Shown here one piece after another: positions 36,589 through 45,043 of a DNA stretch of 64,000 nt. Under the pieces are notes generated by a model. The model was not told the DNA's origin, did not search any database, and saw only the letters and a program-made list of their open reading frames with translations. Position 1 is the stretch's first letter. Every line of letters starts with the position of its first letter. The position numbers and the translations under genes were made by a program. This DNA is from Compostimonas suwonensis (GTDB taxonomy: Bacteria; Actinomycetota; Actinomycetes; Actinomycetales; Microbacteriaceae), in NCBI RefSeq assembly GCF_002797855.1, contig NZ_PGFB01000002.1, positions 124,001 through 188,000 of the forward strand, read 5' to 3'.

Positions 36589-36933
36589 ATGCCGTGGTGG
36601 TCGTGGGTGCTGATCTGGGGATTCCTCGTCCTCGGACTGCTCGCGATGCTCGTCTTCTTCGCCTGGTGGCTGTTCCGCAAGCTCATGACGGCTCTGACCG
36701 AGCTCGAGAAGCTCACCGCCCTGACCGACGCCCTCGACGGCGCCCGCGACGAGGCTCCGCCCGAGCGCCCGCACATCGCGCTCTTCGACGATCCGGTCGA
36801 ACTCGACCGCCGGCGACGACACGAGCGCTACCGCAGGGAGCGCCGCCGGGCCTATCGCAGGGAACTCGCGGTCGCGCGCGGTAAACTACTGGTACATTCC
36901 GATCCGAGCCGGAGGATGGACCCCAATGCTTAA
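36589..36933 (+). CDS. Small single-TM membrane protein between pafC and tatA
   Basis: A 114-aa protein. Residues 3-30 (WWSWVLIWGFLVLGLLAMLV and onward) form one membrane helix, followed by a coiled-coil-like KLMTALTELEKLTALTDALDG and a strongly basic Arg-rich region (RRRRHERYRRERRRAYRR). The topology suggests one TM with a cytoplasmic charged tail. No family is recognised. It starts 10 bp after pafC and overlaps the tatA start by 8 bp, so it is part of the same operon. A role with Tat or in membrane organisation is only a guess from position. Confidence 0.7.
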   Translation: MPWWSWVLIWGFLVLGLLAMLVFFAWWLFRKLMTALTELEKLTALTDALDGARDEAPPERPHIALFDDPVELDRRRRHERYRRERRRAYRRELAVARGKLLVHSDPSRRMDPNA

Positions 36934-37174
36934 CAACCTCACTGGATGGCATTTCCTCATCATCCTTGCCGTCGTGCTCCTTCTCTTCGGGGCTCCCAAG
37001 CTTCCCGCTCTCGCTCGCAGCCTGGGCCAGTCCATGCGCATCTTCCGTGGCGAGGTCAAGACCATGAAAGACGAGAACAAGCCTGCGGAGGGCGAGGGAA
37101 CCGCCGCCAACACGAGCGACAGCGCTGCCACGACGCCCGTTCAGGGTGACAGCTCTCAGCAGCCCAAGCCCTAG
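36926..37174 (+). CDS. tatA: Twin-arginine translocase subunit TatA
   Basis: An 82-aa protein with an N-terminal membrane helix (WHFLIILAVVLLLFG), the hinge APKLPALARSLGQSM and an amphipathic helix with acidic tail. FGAPKLP is the standard actinobacterial TatA form. TatA oligomerises to make the passage for folded proteins carrying RR signal peptides. The ATG at 36926 is preceded by GGAGG at proper spacing, inside the end of the upstream gene. tatC follows within 4 bp. Confidence 0.96.
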   Translation: MLNNLTGWHFLIILAVVLLLFGAPKLPALARSLGQSMRIFRGEVKTMKDENKPAEGEGTAANTSDSAATTPVQGDSSQQPKP

Positions 37175-37178
37175 GACT

Positions 37179-37976
37179 GTGCCCACTCGCCAGACGCGAG
37201 GCAGGAGCCGGGACGCACGGATGTCGCTGGCCGGCCATCTGCTCGAACTGCGTAAGCGTCTCTACATCGCGGCTGCTGCGCTCGTGGTCGCTTCGGTCGG
37301 CGGCTGGTTCGTCTCGGATCTCGTCCTCGACATCCTCAACAAACCCATCGAGTTGATCGTGGAGAATCAGGGGCGCAACGCCGCGCTCAACTACACGGCG
37401 ATCACCTCGAGCTTCGACCTGAAGATCCAGATCGCGTTCACGGTGGGCGTGATCGTGTCGAGCCCGGTGTGGTTGTACCAGATCTGGGCCTTTCTGGTCC
37501 CGGGGCTCACGCGCAAAGAGCTGCGGTACGGCCTCGGCTTCTTCCTGACCGCGGTGCCGTTGTTCCTGGCGGGATGCGCTGCGGGGTGGTTCGTGTATCC
37601 GCACATCGTGGAGCTGTTGACGAGTTTCGCGCCGTCGGAGAGCACGTCGTTCATCAATGCGAAGGACTACTTCGATTTCATCCTCAAGCTCGTGCTGGCC
37701 GTCGGCGTCGCGTTCATCCTGCCGGTGTTCCTGGTGCTGTTGAACTTCGTGGGCGTGCTGAGCGCGCGGTCGATCATCAAGGGGTGGCGGATCGCGATCC
37801 TGGCGATCGTGCTGTTCACGGCGATCGCGACGCCGGCGGCGGATGTGTTCTCGATGTTCCTGCTGGCGATCCCGATGGTGCTGTTGTACCTGCTGGCCGC
37901 GGGCGTCGCGTGGCTGCACGACCGCCGCGCCCAGAAGCGCGCCCTCGACTTCGACGACGTCGAAGCGATCGCCTGA
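37179..37976 (+). CDS. tatC: Twin-arginine translocase subunit TatC
   Basis: A 265-aa six-helix membrane protein and the receptor for twin-arginine signal peptides. The N-terminal cytoplasmic block MSLAGHLLELRKRLYI and the conserved periplasmic stretch PSESTSFINAKDYFDFILK are typical. It starts either at the GTG at 37179 (15 residues with several Arg before MSLAGHL) or at the ATG at 37221. Codon use in 37540-37800 is less GC-biased at wobble positions than in its neighbours. It works with TatA; no tatB is in this window. Confidence 0.95.
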   Translation: MPTRQTRGRSRDARMSLAGHLLELRKRLYIAAAALVVASVGGWFVSDLVLDILNKPIELIVENQGRNAALNYTAITSSFDLKIQIAFTVGVIVSSPVWLYQIWAFLVPGLTRKELRYGLGFFLTAVPLFLAGCAAGWFVYPHIVELLTSFAPSESTSFINAKDYFDFILKLVLAVGVAFILPVFLVLLNFVGVLSARSIIKGWRIAILAIVLFTAIATPAADVFSMFLLAIPMVLLYLLAAGVAWLHDRRAQKRALDFDDVEAIA

Positions 37977-37986
37977 GCGCCGCGCC

Positions 37987-40419
37987 ATGACCCAGGAACT
38001 CTCGCCCGCCGAGCGCTACGCGGCATCCCGATCACGGCAGTCATCGCCCAAGCTCGAGACGTTCCGCGCGGGTCTGGGCTTCGAGCTCGATCCCTTCCAG
38101 CTGGGGGCCTGCACGAGCCTCGAACAAGACAGGAGCGTTCTCGTGGCGGCGCCGACGGGAGCGGGCAAGACGATCGTCGCCGAGTTCGCCGTGTTCCTCG
38201 CCATGCAGTCGCCGACGGCGAAGGTCTTCTACACAGCGCCCATGAAGGCGCTCAGCAACCAGAAGTACCAGGAGTTCGTGGCCGAGTACGGCTGGAGCGA
38301 GGTCGGGCTGCTGACCGGTGACACGAACGTCAACTCCGGTGCGCGCATCGTCGTGATGACGACCGAGGTGCTCCGCAACATGCTGTATGCCGACTCCGAT
38401 CTGCTGAAAGACCTCTCCTTCGTGGTCATGGACGAGGTGCACTACCTCGCCGACCGCTTCCGGGGCGCGGTCTGGGAGGAGGTCATCATCCACCTCCCGC
38501 AGAGCGTGCGGCTCGTCTCGCTGAGCGCCACCGTGTCGAACGCCGAGGAGTTCGGCGACTGGCTCCAGGCGGTGCGCGGCGACACCGACGTCATCGTCTC
38601 GGAGGAGCGACCGGTTCCGCTCGATCAGCACGTGCTCGTGCGCACGAAGATGCTCGACCTCTTCGACTCCTCGGGGCTCGCCGCCACGCACCGGGTCAAC
38701 CCGGAGCTCGTGCGGCTCGCCGGCTCGGGCGGTCGGGGCCCCGCCGGCAGCCGTCGGGGCGGTCGCTCGGGCCGCTATCGGGACAAGCCCCCGCCCGACA
38801 GGATGCGGATGGAGCGCTCCGAGATCGTCGCCCTCCTCGACGGCAAGCAGCTCCTGCCCGCGATCTTCTTCGTCTTCAGCCGGATGGGCTGCGACCAGGC
38901 GGTGCGCCAGGTGCTGCGCGCGGGAGTGCGTCTGACCCAGGCGCACGAGCGCGAGGAGATCCGCCAGATCGTCGAGGACCGCTGCCGCACCCTGCTCGAC
39001 GAGGATCTCGCCGTGCTCGGCTACTGGGAGTGGCTCGAGGGCCTGCAGCGGGGCGTCGCCGCGCACCACGCGGGTCTGCTGCCCGCCTTCAAAGAGGTCG
39101 TCGAGGAACTCTTCCAGAAGAAGCTCGTCAAGGTCGTCTTCGCGACCGAGACCCTCGCGCTGGGCATCAACATGCCGGCGCGCACCGTCGTGCTCGAGAA
39201 GCTCGAGAAGTTCAACGGCGAGGCGCGGGTGCCGATCACCCCCGGGGAGTACACGCAGATCACCGGTCGTGCCGGCCGCCGGGGCATCGACATCGAGGGC
39301 CACTCGCTCATCCAGTGGCACGACGGGCTCGACCCGCAGGCGGTCGCCTCGCTCGCCTCCCGTCGCAGCTATCCGCTCAACTCGAGTTTCCGGCCCACCT
39401 ACAACATGGCCGTCAACCTCATCGACCAGTTCGGGCGGGAGCGCACCCGCGACATCCTCGAGTCGTCGTTCGCGCAGTTCCAGGCCGACCGGGCCGTCGT
39501 CGACCTGGCCCGCAAGGTGCGCCAGCAGCAGGAGTCGCTCGCCGGGTACGAGGAGGCGATGACCTGCCACCGCGGGGACTTCCGCGAGTACGCGGCGCTG
39601 CGCCGCACGCTCACCGACCTCGAGCGTCAGGGCGCCCGCACCGATCAGCAGACCCGCGGCGAACGCGACAAGCGGCAGCACGAGCTCACCGAGCTGCGCA
39701 AGCAGATGAAGGCGCATCCGTGTCACGGTTGCGCCGAACGCGAGCAGCACGCCCGCTGGGCTGAGCGCTGGTGGCGCCTCAAGCGCGAGACCGACGCCCT
39801 CGGCCAGCAGATCGCGTCGCGCACGGGAGCGGTCGCCAAGACCTTCGACCGGGTCACCGACGTGCTCATGGAGCTCGGCTACCTGAGCGTCGACGAGTCG
39901 GGCGCCGTCGCCACGAACGTGCACGGCCGCACCCTCAAGCGCATCTACGGGGAGCGCGACCTGCTCGTCGCAGAAGCGCTGCGCCGCAACGTGTGGAGCG
40001 AGCTGGATGCCGCTGGCCTCGCCGCGATGGCGTGTGCGATCGTCTACGAGCCCCGCCGCGACGACGGCCTCGGCAGCGACCGCCACCTGCCCCGCGGCGC
40101 CTTCCGCCCGGCGCTCGAGAAGACGCAGGACCTCTGGGCGAGACTCGACGAGATCGAGCGCGACAACAGGCTTCCCGGCTCCGAGCCGATCTCGACGGGG
40201 CTCAGCCTCGCGATGTACAAATGGGCACGCGGCAGCGGGCTGAGCGAGGTGCTCGAGGACGCCGACATGGCGGCCGGCGACTTCGTGCGCTGGGCGAAGC
40301 AGACCATCGACCTTCTCGACCAGCTCTCGAACGTGGCGCAGGGGAGTGTCGGCCGAACGGCGCGCCAGGCCCTCGACTCCGTGCGCCGCGGCATCGTCGC
40401 CTACAGTTCGGTCGCCTGA
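37987..40419 (+). CDS. helY: HelY-type DEAD/DEAH helicase (Ski2/Mtr4-like)
   Basis: An 810-aa helicase. Walker A APTGAGKT (about 55-62), the DEVHY box (about 148-152), SLSATVSN, GINMPARTVV and QITGRAGRRG are intact. An Arg/Gly-rich loop (about 248-265) interrupts the region before the second RecA domain. The C-terminal part holds HPCHGCAEREQHARW, a Cys/His signature shared by actinobacterial HelY-like proteins. It resembles Mtr4/Ski2 RNA helicases and probably acts in RNA processing. It lies directly after tatC, as in mycobacteria, and its stop abuts lnt with no gap. Confidence 0.93.
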   Translation: MTQELSPAERYAASRSRQSSPKLETFRAGLGFELDPFQLGACTSLEQDRSVLVAAPTGAGKTIVAEFAVFLAMQSPTAKVFYTAPMKALSNQKYQEFVAEYGWSEVGLLTGDTNVNSGARIVVMTTEVLRNMLYADSDLLKDLSFVVMDEVHYLADRFRGAVWEEVIIHLPQSVRLVSLSATVSNAEEFGDWLQAVRGDTDVIVSEERPVPLDQHVLVRTKMLDLFDSSGLAATHRVNPELVRLAGSGGRGPAGSRRGGRSGRYRDKPPPDRMRMERSEIVALLDGKQLLPAIFFVFSRMGCDQAVRQVLRAGVRLTQAHEREEIRQIVEDRCRTLLDEDLAVLGYWEWLEGLQRGVAAHHAGLLPAFKEVVEELFQKKLVKVVFATETLALGINMPARTVVLEKLEKFNGEARVPITPGEYTQITGRAGRRGIDIEGHSLIQWHDGLDPQAVASLASRRSYPLNSSFRPTYNMAVNLIDQFGRERTRDILESSFAQFQADRAVVDLARKVRQQQESLAGYEEAMTCHRGDFREYAALRRTLTDLERQGARTDQQTRGERDKRQHELTELRKQMKAHPCHGCAEREQHARWAERWWRLKRETDALGQQIASRTGAVAKTFDRVTDVLMELGYLSVDESGAVATNVHGRTLKRIYGERDLLVAEALRRNVWSELDAAGLAAMACAIVYEPRRDDGLGSDRHLPRGAFRPALEKTQDLWARLDEIERDNRLPGSEPISTGLSLAMYKWARGSGLSEVLEDADMAAGDFVRWAKQTIDLLDQLSNVAQGSVGRTARQALDSVRRGIVAYSSVA

Positions 40420-42072
40420 GTGTCCGTCTCGTCTCGAACAGCTCCCGTGTCGCCGCCCCTCGTGAGAACCGGGGCGCCGGTGACCCGCCCGCTCTGGCTG
40501 GCGCTCGCCCTCGCGGTCGTCTCCGGCCCCATCACGGATGCCGCGCACCCCGACCAGGGGATCTGGCCGCTCGTCTTCGTCGGGGTCGCGTGCGTGCTCG
40601 TGGCGCTGCGCGGCCGCACCTTCTGGTCGGGAGCTCTCGTCGGCTTCGTCGCCGGGCTCTCGTTCTACCTCGTGCACATCAGTTGGGCGTCGCTGTACCT
40701 CGGCCCGGTGCCCTGGGTCGCCCTCTCGACGCTCGAGTCGCTCTTCGTCGCGGTCGGCGCCGGGACGATCGCCGTGGTCTACCGCTATGCGGGCCGGGCC
40801 TGGCCGACCGCGCTCGGCCGACTGGGGCTCGTGCCGGTCGTCGTCGCCGGCCTCTGGACGGCCCGTGAGGCCATCTCGGCCGTCTGGCCCTACGGCGGCT
40901 TCTCCTGGGGGCGCATCGCCTTCTCGCAATCGGAGAGCCCCTTCGCGCCTCTCGTGGCCTGGGTGGGGGTCTCGGGGCTCAGCTTCCTGCTCGTGTGGCT
41001 CGTCGCCCTCGCGATCGAGCTCGCGCTCTGGGTGCCGCTGCCCTTCGGCACGTTCTCGGGCGATGCGCGCGGAGAGGAGCGCTACCGCGCGCCGCTCGGA
41101 GGCTCTGCCCGCACGCTCGTCGCAGTCGGGGCCGTCGCGCTCGTGCTCGTGGTGCCCGCGTGGCCCACGATCACCGAGGGGAGCATGCGCGTCGCCGCGG
41201 TGCAGGGCAATTCGAAGGCCGGGTACTTCGACGTACGCGATCCCGGCGACATCCTGACCGACAACATCAGCGCGACGCTTCCCGTCGTCGATGACGACCT
41301 CGACGTCGTCGTCTGGCCTGAGAACGGCAGCGACCTCGATCCGCTCGAGGTTCCCCAGGCGGCCAAAGCGCTCGATTACGTGAGCGACGCGGCGAACGCC
41401 CCGCTCGTCGTCGGCACCGTCACGCAGCGCGGCGACGAGATCTTCAACACCTCGATGCTCTGGCGGGCGGGGGAGGGGATGCTCGACTTCTACGACAAGA
41501 AACACCCCGTGCCGTTCGGGGAGTACGTTCCCGACCGTGCGTTCTGGGAGCCCTTCGCCCCTGAGCTGATCGGGCTCATCCAGCGCGACTACACACCGGG
41601 CACGACCGACCCGGTCTTCGACATCGACGGGGTGATCGCGGGCATCTCGATCTGCTTCGACATCGTCGACGACCAGCTCATCCACGACATGATCGACAAC
41701 GGCGCCGATGTGATCTTCGCGCAGACCAACAACGCGGACTTCGGCCGCACCGATGAGAACGAGCAGCAGCTCGCCATCACGCGTCTGCGCGCCATCGAGA
41801 CGAGCCGGAGCGTCGTCAACGTGTCGACCGTCGCGGCCACGGCGCTGCTCGGCCCCGACGGCTCCACGATCGGCGAGCTGCCGTCGTTCGAGGCCGGGGC
41901 GCTCGTCGGCGAGGTGCCGCTCAGCACGGTCGTCACCCCGGCGATGTCGCTGGGGCGGGGTATCGAGTGGCTCGTCAGCGGGCTCGGCCTCGCGGGGCTC
42001 GTGCTCGCACTGACCGTGCGGCCGCGGCGGCCCGGGCAGCGAAAAGGGCCCCGGTTGTCACCGAGGCCCTGA
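40420..42072 (+). CDS. lnt: Apolipoprotein N-acyltransferase Lnt
   Basis: A 550-aa membrane protein: about six to eight N-terminal membrane segments, then an external nitrilase-type domain, then a final TM. The triad is present: Glu in WPENGSD (about 300), Lys in YDKKHPVPFGEY (about 359) and Cys in GISICFDIVDD (about 411). Lnt adds the N-linked acyl chain to lipoproteins such as the binding proteins encoded at 20536 and 33475. The start is GTG at 40420, right after the helY stop. Its 3' end contains the rbpA terminator hairpin. Confidence 0.95.
   Translation: MSVSSRTAPVSPPLVRTGAPVTRPLWLALALAVVSGPITDAAHPDQGIWPLVFVGVACVLVALRGRTFWSGALVGFVAGLSFYLVHISWASLYLGPVPWVALSTLESLFVAVGAGTIAVVYRYAGRAWPTALGRLGLVPVVVAGLWTAREAISAVWPYGGFSWGRIAFSQSESPFAPLVAWVGVSGLSFLLVWLVALAIELALWVPLPFGTFSGDARGEERYRAPLGGSARTLVAVGAVALVLVVPAWPTITEGSMRVAAVQGNSKAGYFDVRDPGDILTDNISATLPVVDDDLDVVVWPENGSDLDPLEVPQAAKALDYVSDAANAPLVVGTVTQRGDEIFNTSMLWRAGEGMLDFYDKKHPVPFGEYVPDRAFWEPFAPELIGLIQRDYTPGTTDPVFDIDGVIAGISICFDIVDDQLIHDMIDNGADVIFAQTNNADFGRTDENEQQLAITRLRAIETSRSVVNVSTVAATALLGPDGSTIGELPSFEAGALVGEVPLSTVVTPAMSLGRGIEWLVSGLGLAGLVLALTVRPRRPGQRKGPRLSPRP
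42045..42070 (-). terminator. rbpA terminator inside the 3' end of lnt
   Basis: A stem of 11 bp with one mismatch, AGGGCCCCGGT / ACCGAGGCCCT, with loop TGTC. On the minus strand it is followed by TTTTC, giving a rho-independent terminator for rbpA. It overlaps the last codons of the convergent lnt gene. Confidence 0.75.
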
Positions 42073-42092
42073 AACTGCTGGGTTCGAGCTCT

Positions 42093-42458
42093 CTACGCGC
42101 CGATCTTCTGTTCGCCGCGACGCGAGCGAAGGTAGTCCAGACGCTCCTGGAGGAGATCCTCCAGCTCTGCGCGCGTGCGACGCTCGAGGAGCATGTCCCA
42201 GTGCGTGCGCGCCTCTTTCGGCGCCGGCTGGTCGCTTTCGATGACCTGGCCTTCGGCGTCGAGAAGCTTGCCCTCTTGACCGTTCTTGGGGGACGCCCAA
42301 ATCTCCGGTACTTCAGCCTCTGCGGAGAACATCACCTCGAAGGTGGTGCCGTCCTCGCATCGGTAAACAGCCATCTGTCGTGGGGAAAACTCCACGCCCT
42401 CCTCGCTCTGTAGGCTTTGGGCACCGAGTCTCATTCCGCGCAAGCTGCGATCCGCCAT
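42093..42458 (-). CDS. rbpA: RNA polymerase-binding protein RbpA
   Basis: A 121-aa actinobacterial transcription factor. The start MADRSLRGMRLG, RCEDGTTFEVMFSAEAEVPEIW in the core domain and ARTHWDMLLERRTRAELEDLL in the sigma-interacting C-terminal region match RbpA. It stabilises the open complex at promoters read by the principal sigma factor. The ATG at 42456-42458 follows GAGAGGAC. The 157-bp upstream region to the GDPD gene holds its promoter and is slightly lower in GC. Confidence 0.96.
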   Translation of the reverse strand: MADRSLRGMRLGAQSLQSEEGVEFSPRQMAVYRCEDGTTFEVMFSAEAEVPEIWASPKNGQEGKLLDAEGQVIESDQPAPKEARTHWDMLLERRTRAELEDLLQERLDYLRSRRGEQKIGA

Positions 42459-42615
42459 TGTGTGGTCCTCTCTCGCTATTGCATCCACAGTTATAAACCC
42501 CCAAGCTGGGCGTTAGCTTTCCGCGGCTCCGCCTTTCGGAGAGAACTCCCAGGGTCGGCGGTGTTGTCCGGGCGTTCACTCCGCGTTTATGCGGCTGCGT
42601 TCATCCGGTCTGCGT

Positions 42616-43401
42616 TCATCCGGCGCGGGACGCCACGAGCCGGCTCGCGAGATCGCAGCGGTCGGTCACCAGGCCGTCGACTCCGCGGTCGAGCAGAAGG
42701 GCCATCTCGCGGGGATCGTCGACCGTCCAGACGTGAACCTCGACCCCGGCCTCGTGGAAGGCGCGCACGGTGCGTCGCGTGACGATGCGCACGCCGGCGA
42801 CATGTTGCGGGATCTGCACGGCGTCCACGTCGGCGAGCGTGCGGCGCAGGGCGCCCTGGGCGCCGAGGACTGCGAGGAGAAGCGCTCGCGCGACCGTGCG
42901 AGACGAGGCGGATGTCGCGACCCCGGGCAGGCGGTCCACCGCCGCCCGGCGCCGAGCGTCGTCGAAGGAGGTCACGAGCACCCGGTCGACGGCGGCGAGA
43001 GCACGGATGGCCTGCGCGGTCGGCCCGGCCGCGGCATCCGACTTCACATCGATGTTGAAGCGGGCGCCGGGAAACGCGTCGAGCGCCTCGCGCAGGGTGC
43101 GGAAGGAGCCGGGCGGCACGTCGCGCCTCGCCTGCAACTCGGCGACGGTGAGGCTCGCGACGACGATCCGCCTGCCGTCCGCGCCCGCGAAATCGGGATC
43201 GTGGCTGATCACGGACTCGCCGTCGGCGCTCGCGTGCACGTCGGTCTCGAGGTGGGTGGCGCCGGCCGCCAGAGCACGGGCGAACGCCTCGAGGGTGTTC
43301 TCCGCGGCATCCGTCGCCCGCCCGTCGTGGGCGAGCCCCCGATGCGCGAAGATCCGGGGGAGCGGGGGAGCGAAGAACCCCGAGCGCAGCCGATCCGGCA
43401 T
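42616..43401 (-). CDS. Glycerophosphodiester phosphodiesterase
   Basis: A 261-aa GDPD-fold enzyme. The catalytic and metal-site residues are present: HRG (IFAHRGLAHDG), Glu in AAENTLEAF, THLETDVHAS and SHDPDF. It hydrolyses glycerophosphodiesters to glycerol-3-phosphate and an alcohol, here in the cytoplasm as no signal peptide is seen. The ATG at 43399-43401 is preferred; upstream in-frame codons are Arg/Pro-rich and overlap the SPFH gene. Its start lies 10 bp after the SPFH stop, so it is probably the third gene of the nfeD-SPFH operon. Confidence 0.92.
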   Translation of the reverse strand: MPDRLRSGFFAPPLPRIFAHRGLAHDGRATDAAENTLEAFARALAAGATHLETDVHASADGESVISHDPDFAGADGRRIVVASLTVAELQARRDVPPGSFRTLREALDAFPGARFNIDVKSDAAAGPTAQAIRALAAVDRVLVTSFDDARRRAAVDRLPGVATSASSRTVARALLLAVLGAQGALRRTLADVDAVQIPQHVAGVRIVTRRTVRAFHEAGVEVHVWTVDDPREMALLLDRGVDGLVTDRCDLASRLVASRAG

Positions 43402-43411
43402 CGGCCGGCGG

Positions 43412-44422
43412 TCAGTGGCGGGGTTCGGCGGCGGGTGCGACGTCGGCGGCTCCCGCTGCCGGACCGGCGTTCGTCGTCTGAGCAGCGCCCGCTGCGGCAT
43501 CCGACGCCGTCGGAGGCTCGCCGACCCCACCCCGCGACCCGAAGGCCGTGCCGATGCCCTTGAGCGCCTCGGTCAGCTCGCTCGGGATGATCCAGAGCTT
43601 GTTGGCCGAGCCGTCAGCGAGCTTGGGCAGGGTCTGCAGATACTGGTAGGCGAGCAGCTTGGGATCCGGATCGCCTCGGTGGATGGCGCCGAAGACCGTC
43701 GTGATGGCCTCGGCCTCGCCCTGCGCCCGCAGAACGGCGGCCTTCGCATCACCCTCGGCGGAGAGGATCGCGGCCTGCCGTTGGCCCTCCGCCTGCAGGA
43801 TCGAGGCCTGCTTGGTGCCCTCCGCGGTGAGGATCTGGGCACGGCGGTCACGCTCGGCGCGCATCTGCTTCTCCATCGAGTCCTGGATGGAGAGGGGCGG
43901 GTCGATCGCCTTGAGCTCGACGCGCCCGACGCGGATGCCCCATTTGCCGGTCGCCTCGTCGAGCACGATGCGCAGCTGGCTGTTGATGTTGTCGCGGGAG
44001 GTCAGCGCCTCCTCGAGGTTGAGGCCGCCGACCACGTTGCGGAGGGTCGTGGTCGTGAGCTGCTCGACGGCGCCCAGGTAGTTGGCGATCTCGTAGGTCG
44101 CGGCACGGGCATCCGTCACCTGGAAGTAGACGACCGTGTCGATCGAGACGACGAGGTTGTCCTCGGTGATGACGGGCTGCGGCGGGAACGAGACGACCTG
44201 CTCGCGCATGTCGATGAGCGGCCGCACCCGGTCGATGAAGGGCACGAGGATGTTGAGGCCCGGCATAAGCGTCTTGTGGTACTTGCCGAGGCGCTCGACG
44301 ACGCCGGCGCTCGCCTGGGGGATGATCCGGATCGCGCGGAAGAGGGTGACGAGCACGAAGATCACGATCACGGCGACGATGATGATCACGATGATCGTCA
44401 CCACGAGGTTGGAGTCATCCAC
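43412..44422 (-). CDS. SPFH/Band 7 (stomatin-like) membrane protein
   Basis: A 336-aa protein with one N-terminal TM (LVVTIIVIIIVAVIVIFVLV), an SPFH domain (from IIPQASAGVVERLGKY), a long helical Ala/Glu region and an Ala-rich tail. EDNLVVSIDTVVYFQV and LDEATGKWGIRVGRVELK are typical of stomatin/paraslipin types. These proteins form membrane microdomains and often pair with NfeD. The GTG at 44420-44422 follows AAAGGAAC. It is downstream of nfeD with a 4-bp gap, so the two are cotranscribed. Confidence 0.92.
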   Translation of the reverse strand: MDDSNLVVTIIVIIIVAVIVIFVLVTLFRAIRIIPQASAGVVERLGKYHKTLMPGLNILVPFIDRVRPLIDMREQVVSFPPQPVITEDNLVVSIDTVVYFQVTDARAATYEIANYLGAVEQLTTTTLRNVVGGLNLEEALTSRDNINSQLRIVLDEATGKWGIRVGRVELKAIDPPLSIQDSMEKQMRAERDRRAQILTAEGTKQASILQAEGQRQAAILSAEGDAKAAVLRAQGEAEAITTVFGAIHRGDPDPKLLAYQYLQTLPKLADGSANKLWIIPSELTEALKGIGTAFGSRGGVGEPPTASDAAAGAAQTTNAGPAAGAADVAPAAEPRH

Positions 44423-44426
44423 TGTT

Positions 44427-44891
44427 TCAGTTCCTTTCGGCGGGGACGACGACGGCCGTCGCCCCATCGATGGCGGTCACGAGCACACGCTCGCCGGGTT
44501 CGATGTCGCGGCGCTCGGTGATCGCGGCACTGCGGGCAGTCCAGGTCTCGCCGTTCGCCAGCCGCACCTGCCCGCCGATCGACGTCACGACGGAGACGGC
44601 CTGGCCTTCGAGGCCCAGCAGCGCGTCGACGTTGCTCCTGGCGGGATCGGCGCCGCGCTTGAGCACCCGCAGCAGAGGCGGGCGGATGAACAGCAGCAGG
44701 ATCACCGCGAGAGCCGCCGCGATCACGATCTGCAGCCACCAGGGAGCCCCGAGAAGCCCCGAGAGCAGCCCGCCCAGAGAGCCGATCGCGATCATCAGGA
44801 AGGTGAACTCGAGGGTCAGCATCTCGACCGTGATGAAGATGAGGATGAGCACGATCCAGACGATCCATGCGTACTGTGAGACGACGTCCAT
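44427..44891 (-). CDS. NfeD-family membrane protein
   Basis: A 154-aa short NfeD. Three to four N-terminal membrane helices (for example WIVWIVLILIFITVEMLTLE) precede a soluble OB-fold C-terminal domain (LLGLEGQAVSVVTSIGGQVRLA and beyond). This form lacks the serine protease domain of long NfeD. It is genetically linked to SPFH proteins across bacteria, and here it lies 4 bp upstream of one. It likely supports assembly of the SPFH membrane complex. The ATG at 44891 follows AAAGGAGCC. Confidence 0.92.
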   Translation of the reverse strand: MDVVSQYAWIVWIVLILIFITVEMLTLEFTFLMIAIGSLGGLLSGLLGAPWWLQIVIAAALAVILLLFIRPPLLRVLKRGADPARSNVDALLGLEGQAVSVVTSIGGQVRLANGETWTARSAAITERRDIEPGERVLVTAIDGATAVVVPAERN

Positions 44892-45043
44892 GTGCGGCTC
44901 CTTTCTTCGAGCAGTGCACTCTCGACGCTATCAGGTGCACCCGTGAGACCGTCGGTGATCTTGATAGTCTCGGTTGCTGGCGGCGGCTGCTCCGGGATCC
45001 GGATGCCGGGCTGCCTCCGTTCTGCGAACCCAAGGAGAATCTC

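Noticed and set aside
38041-41685. A 1214-codon open frame on the minus strand across helY and lnt
   Set aside because: It is antisense to two well-recognised genes, is Arg/Glu/Val-rich and has no motif. Long antisense frames are expected at this GC content.
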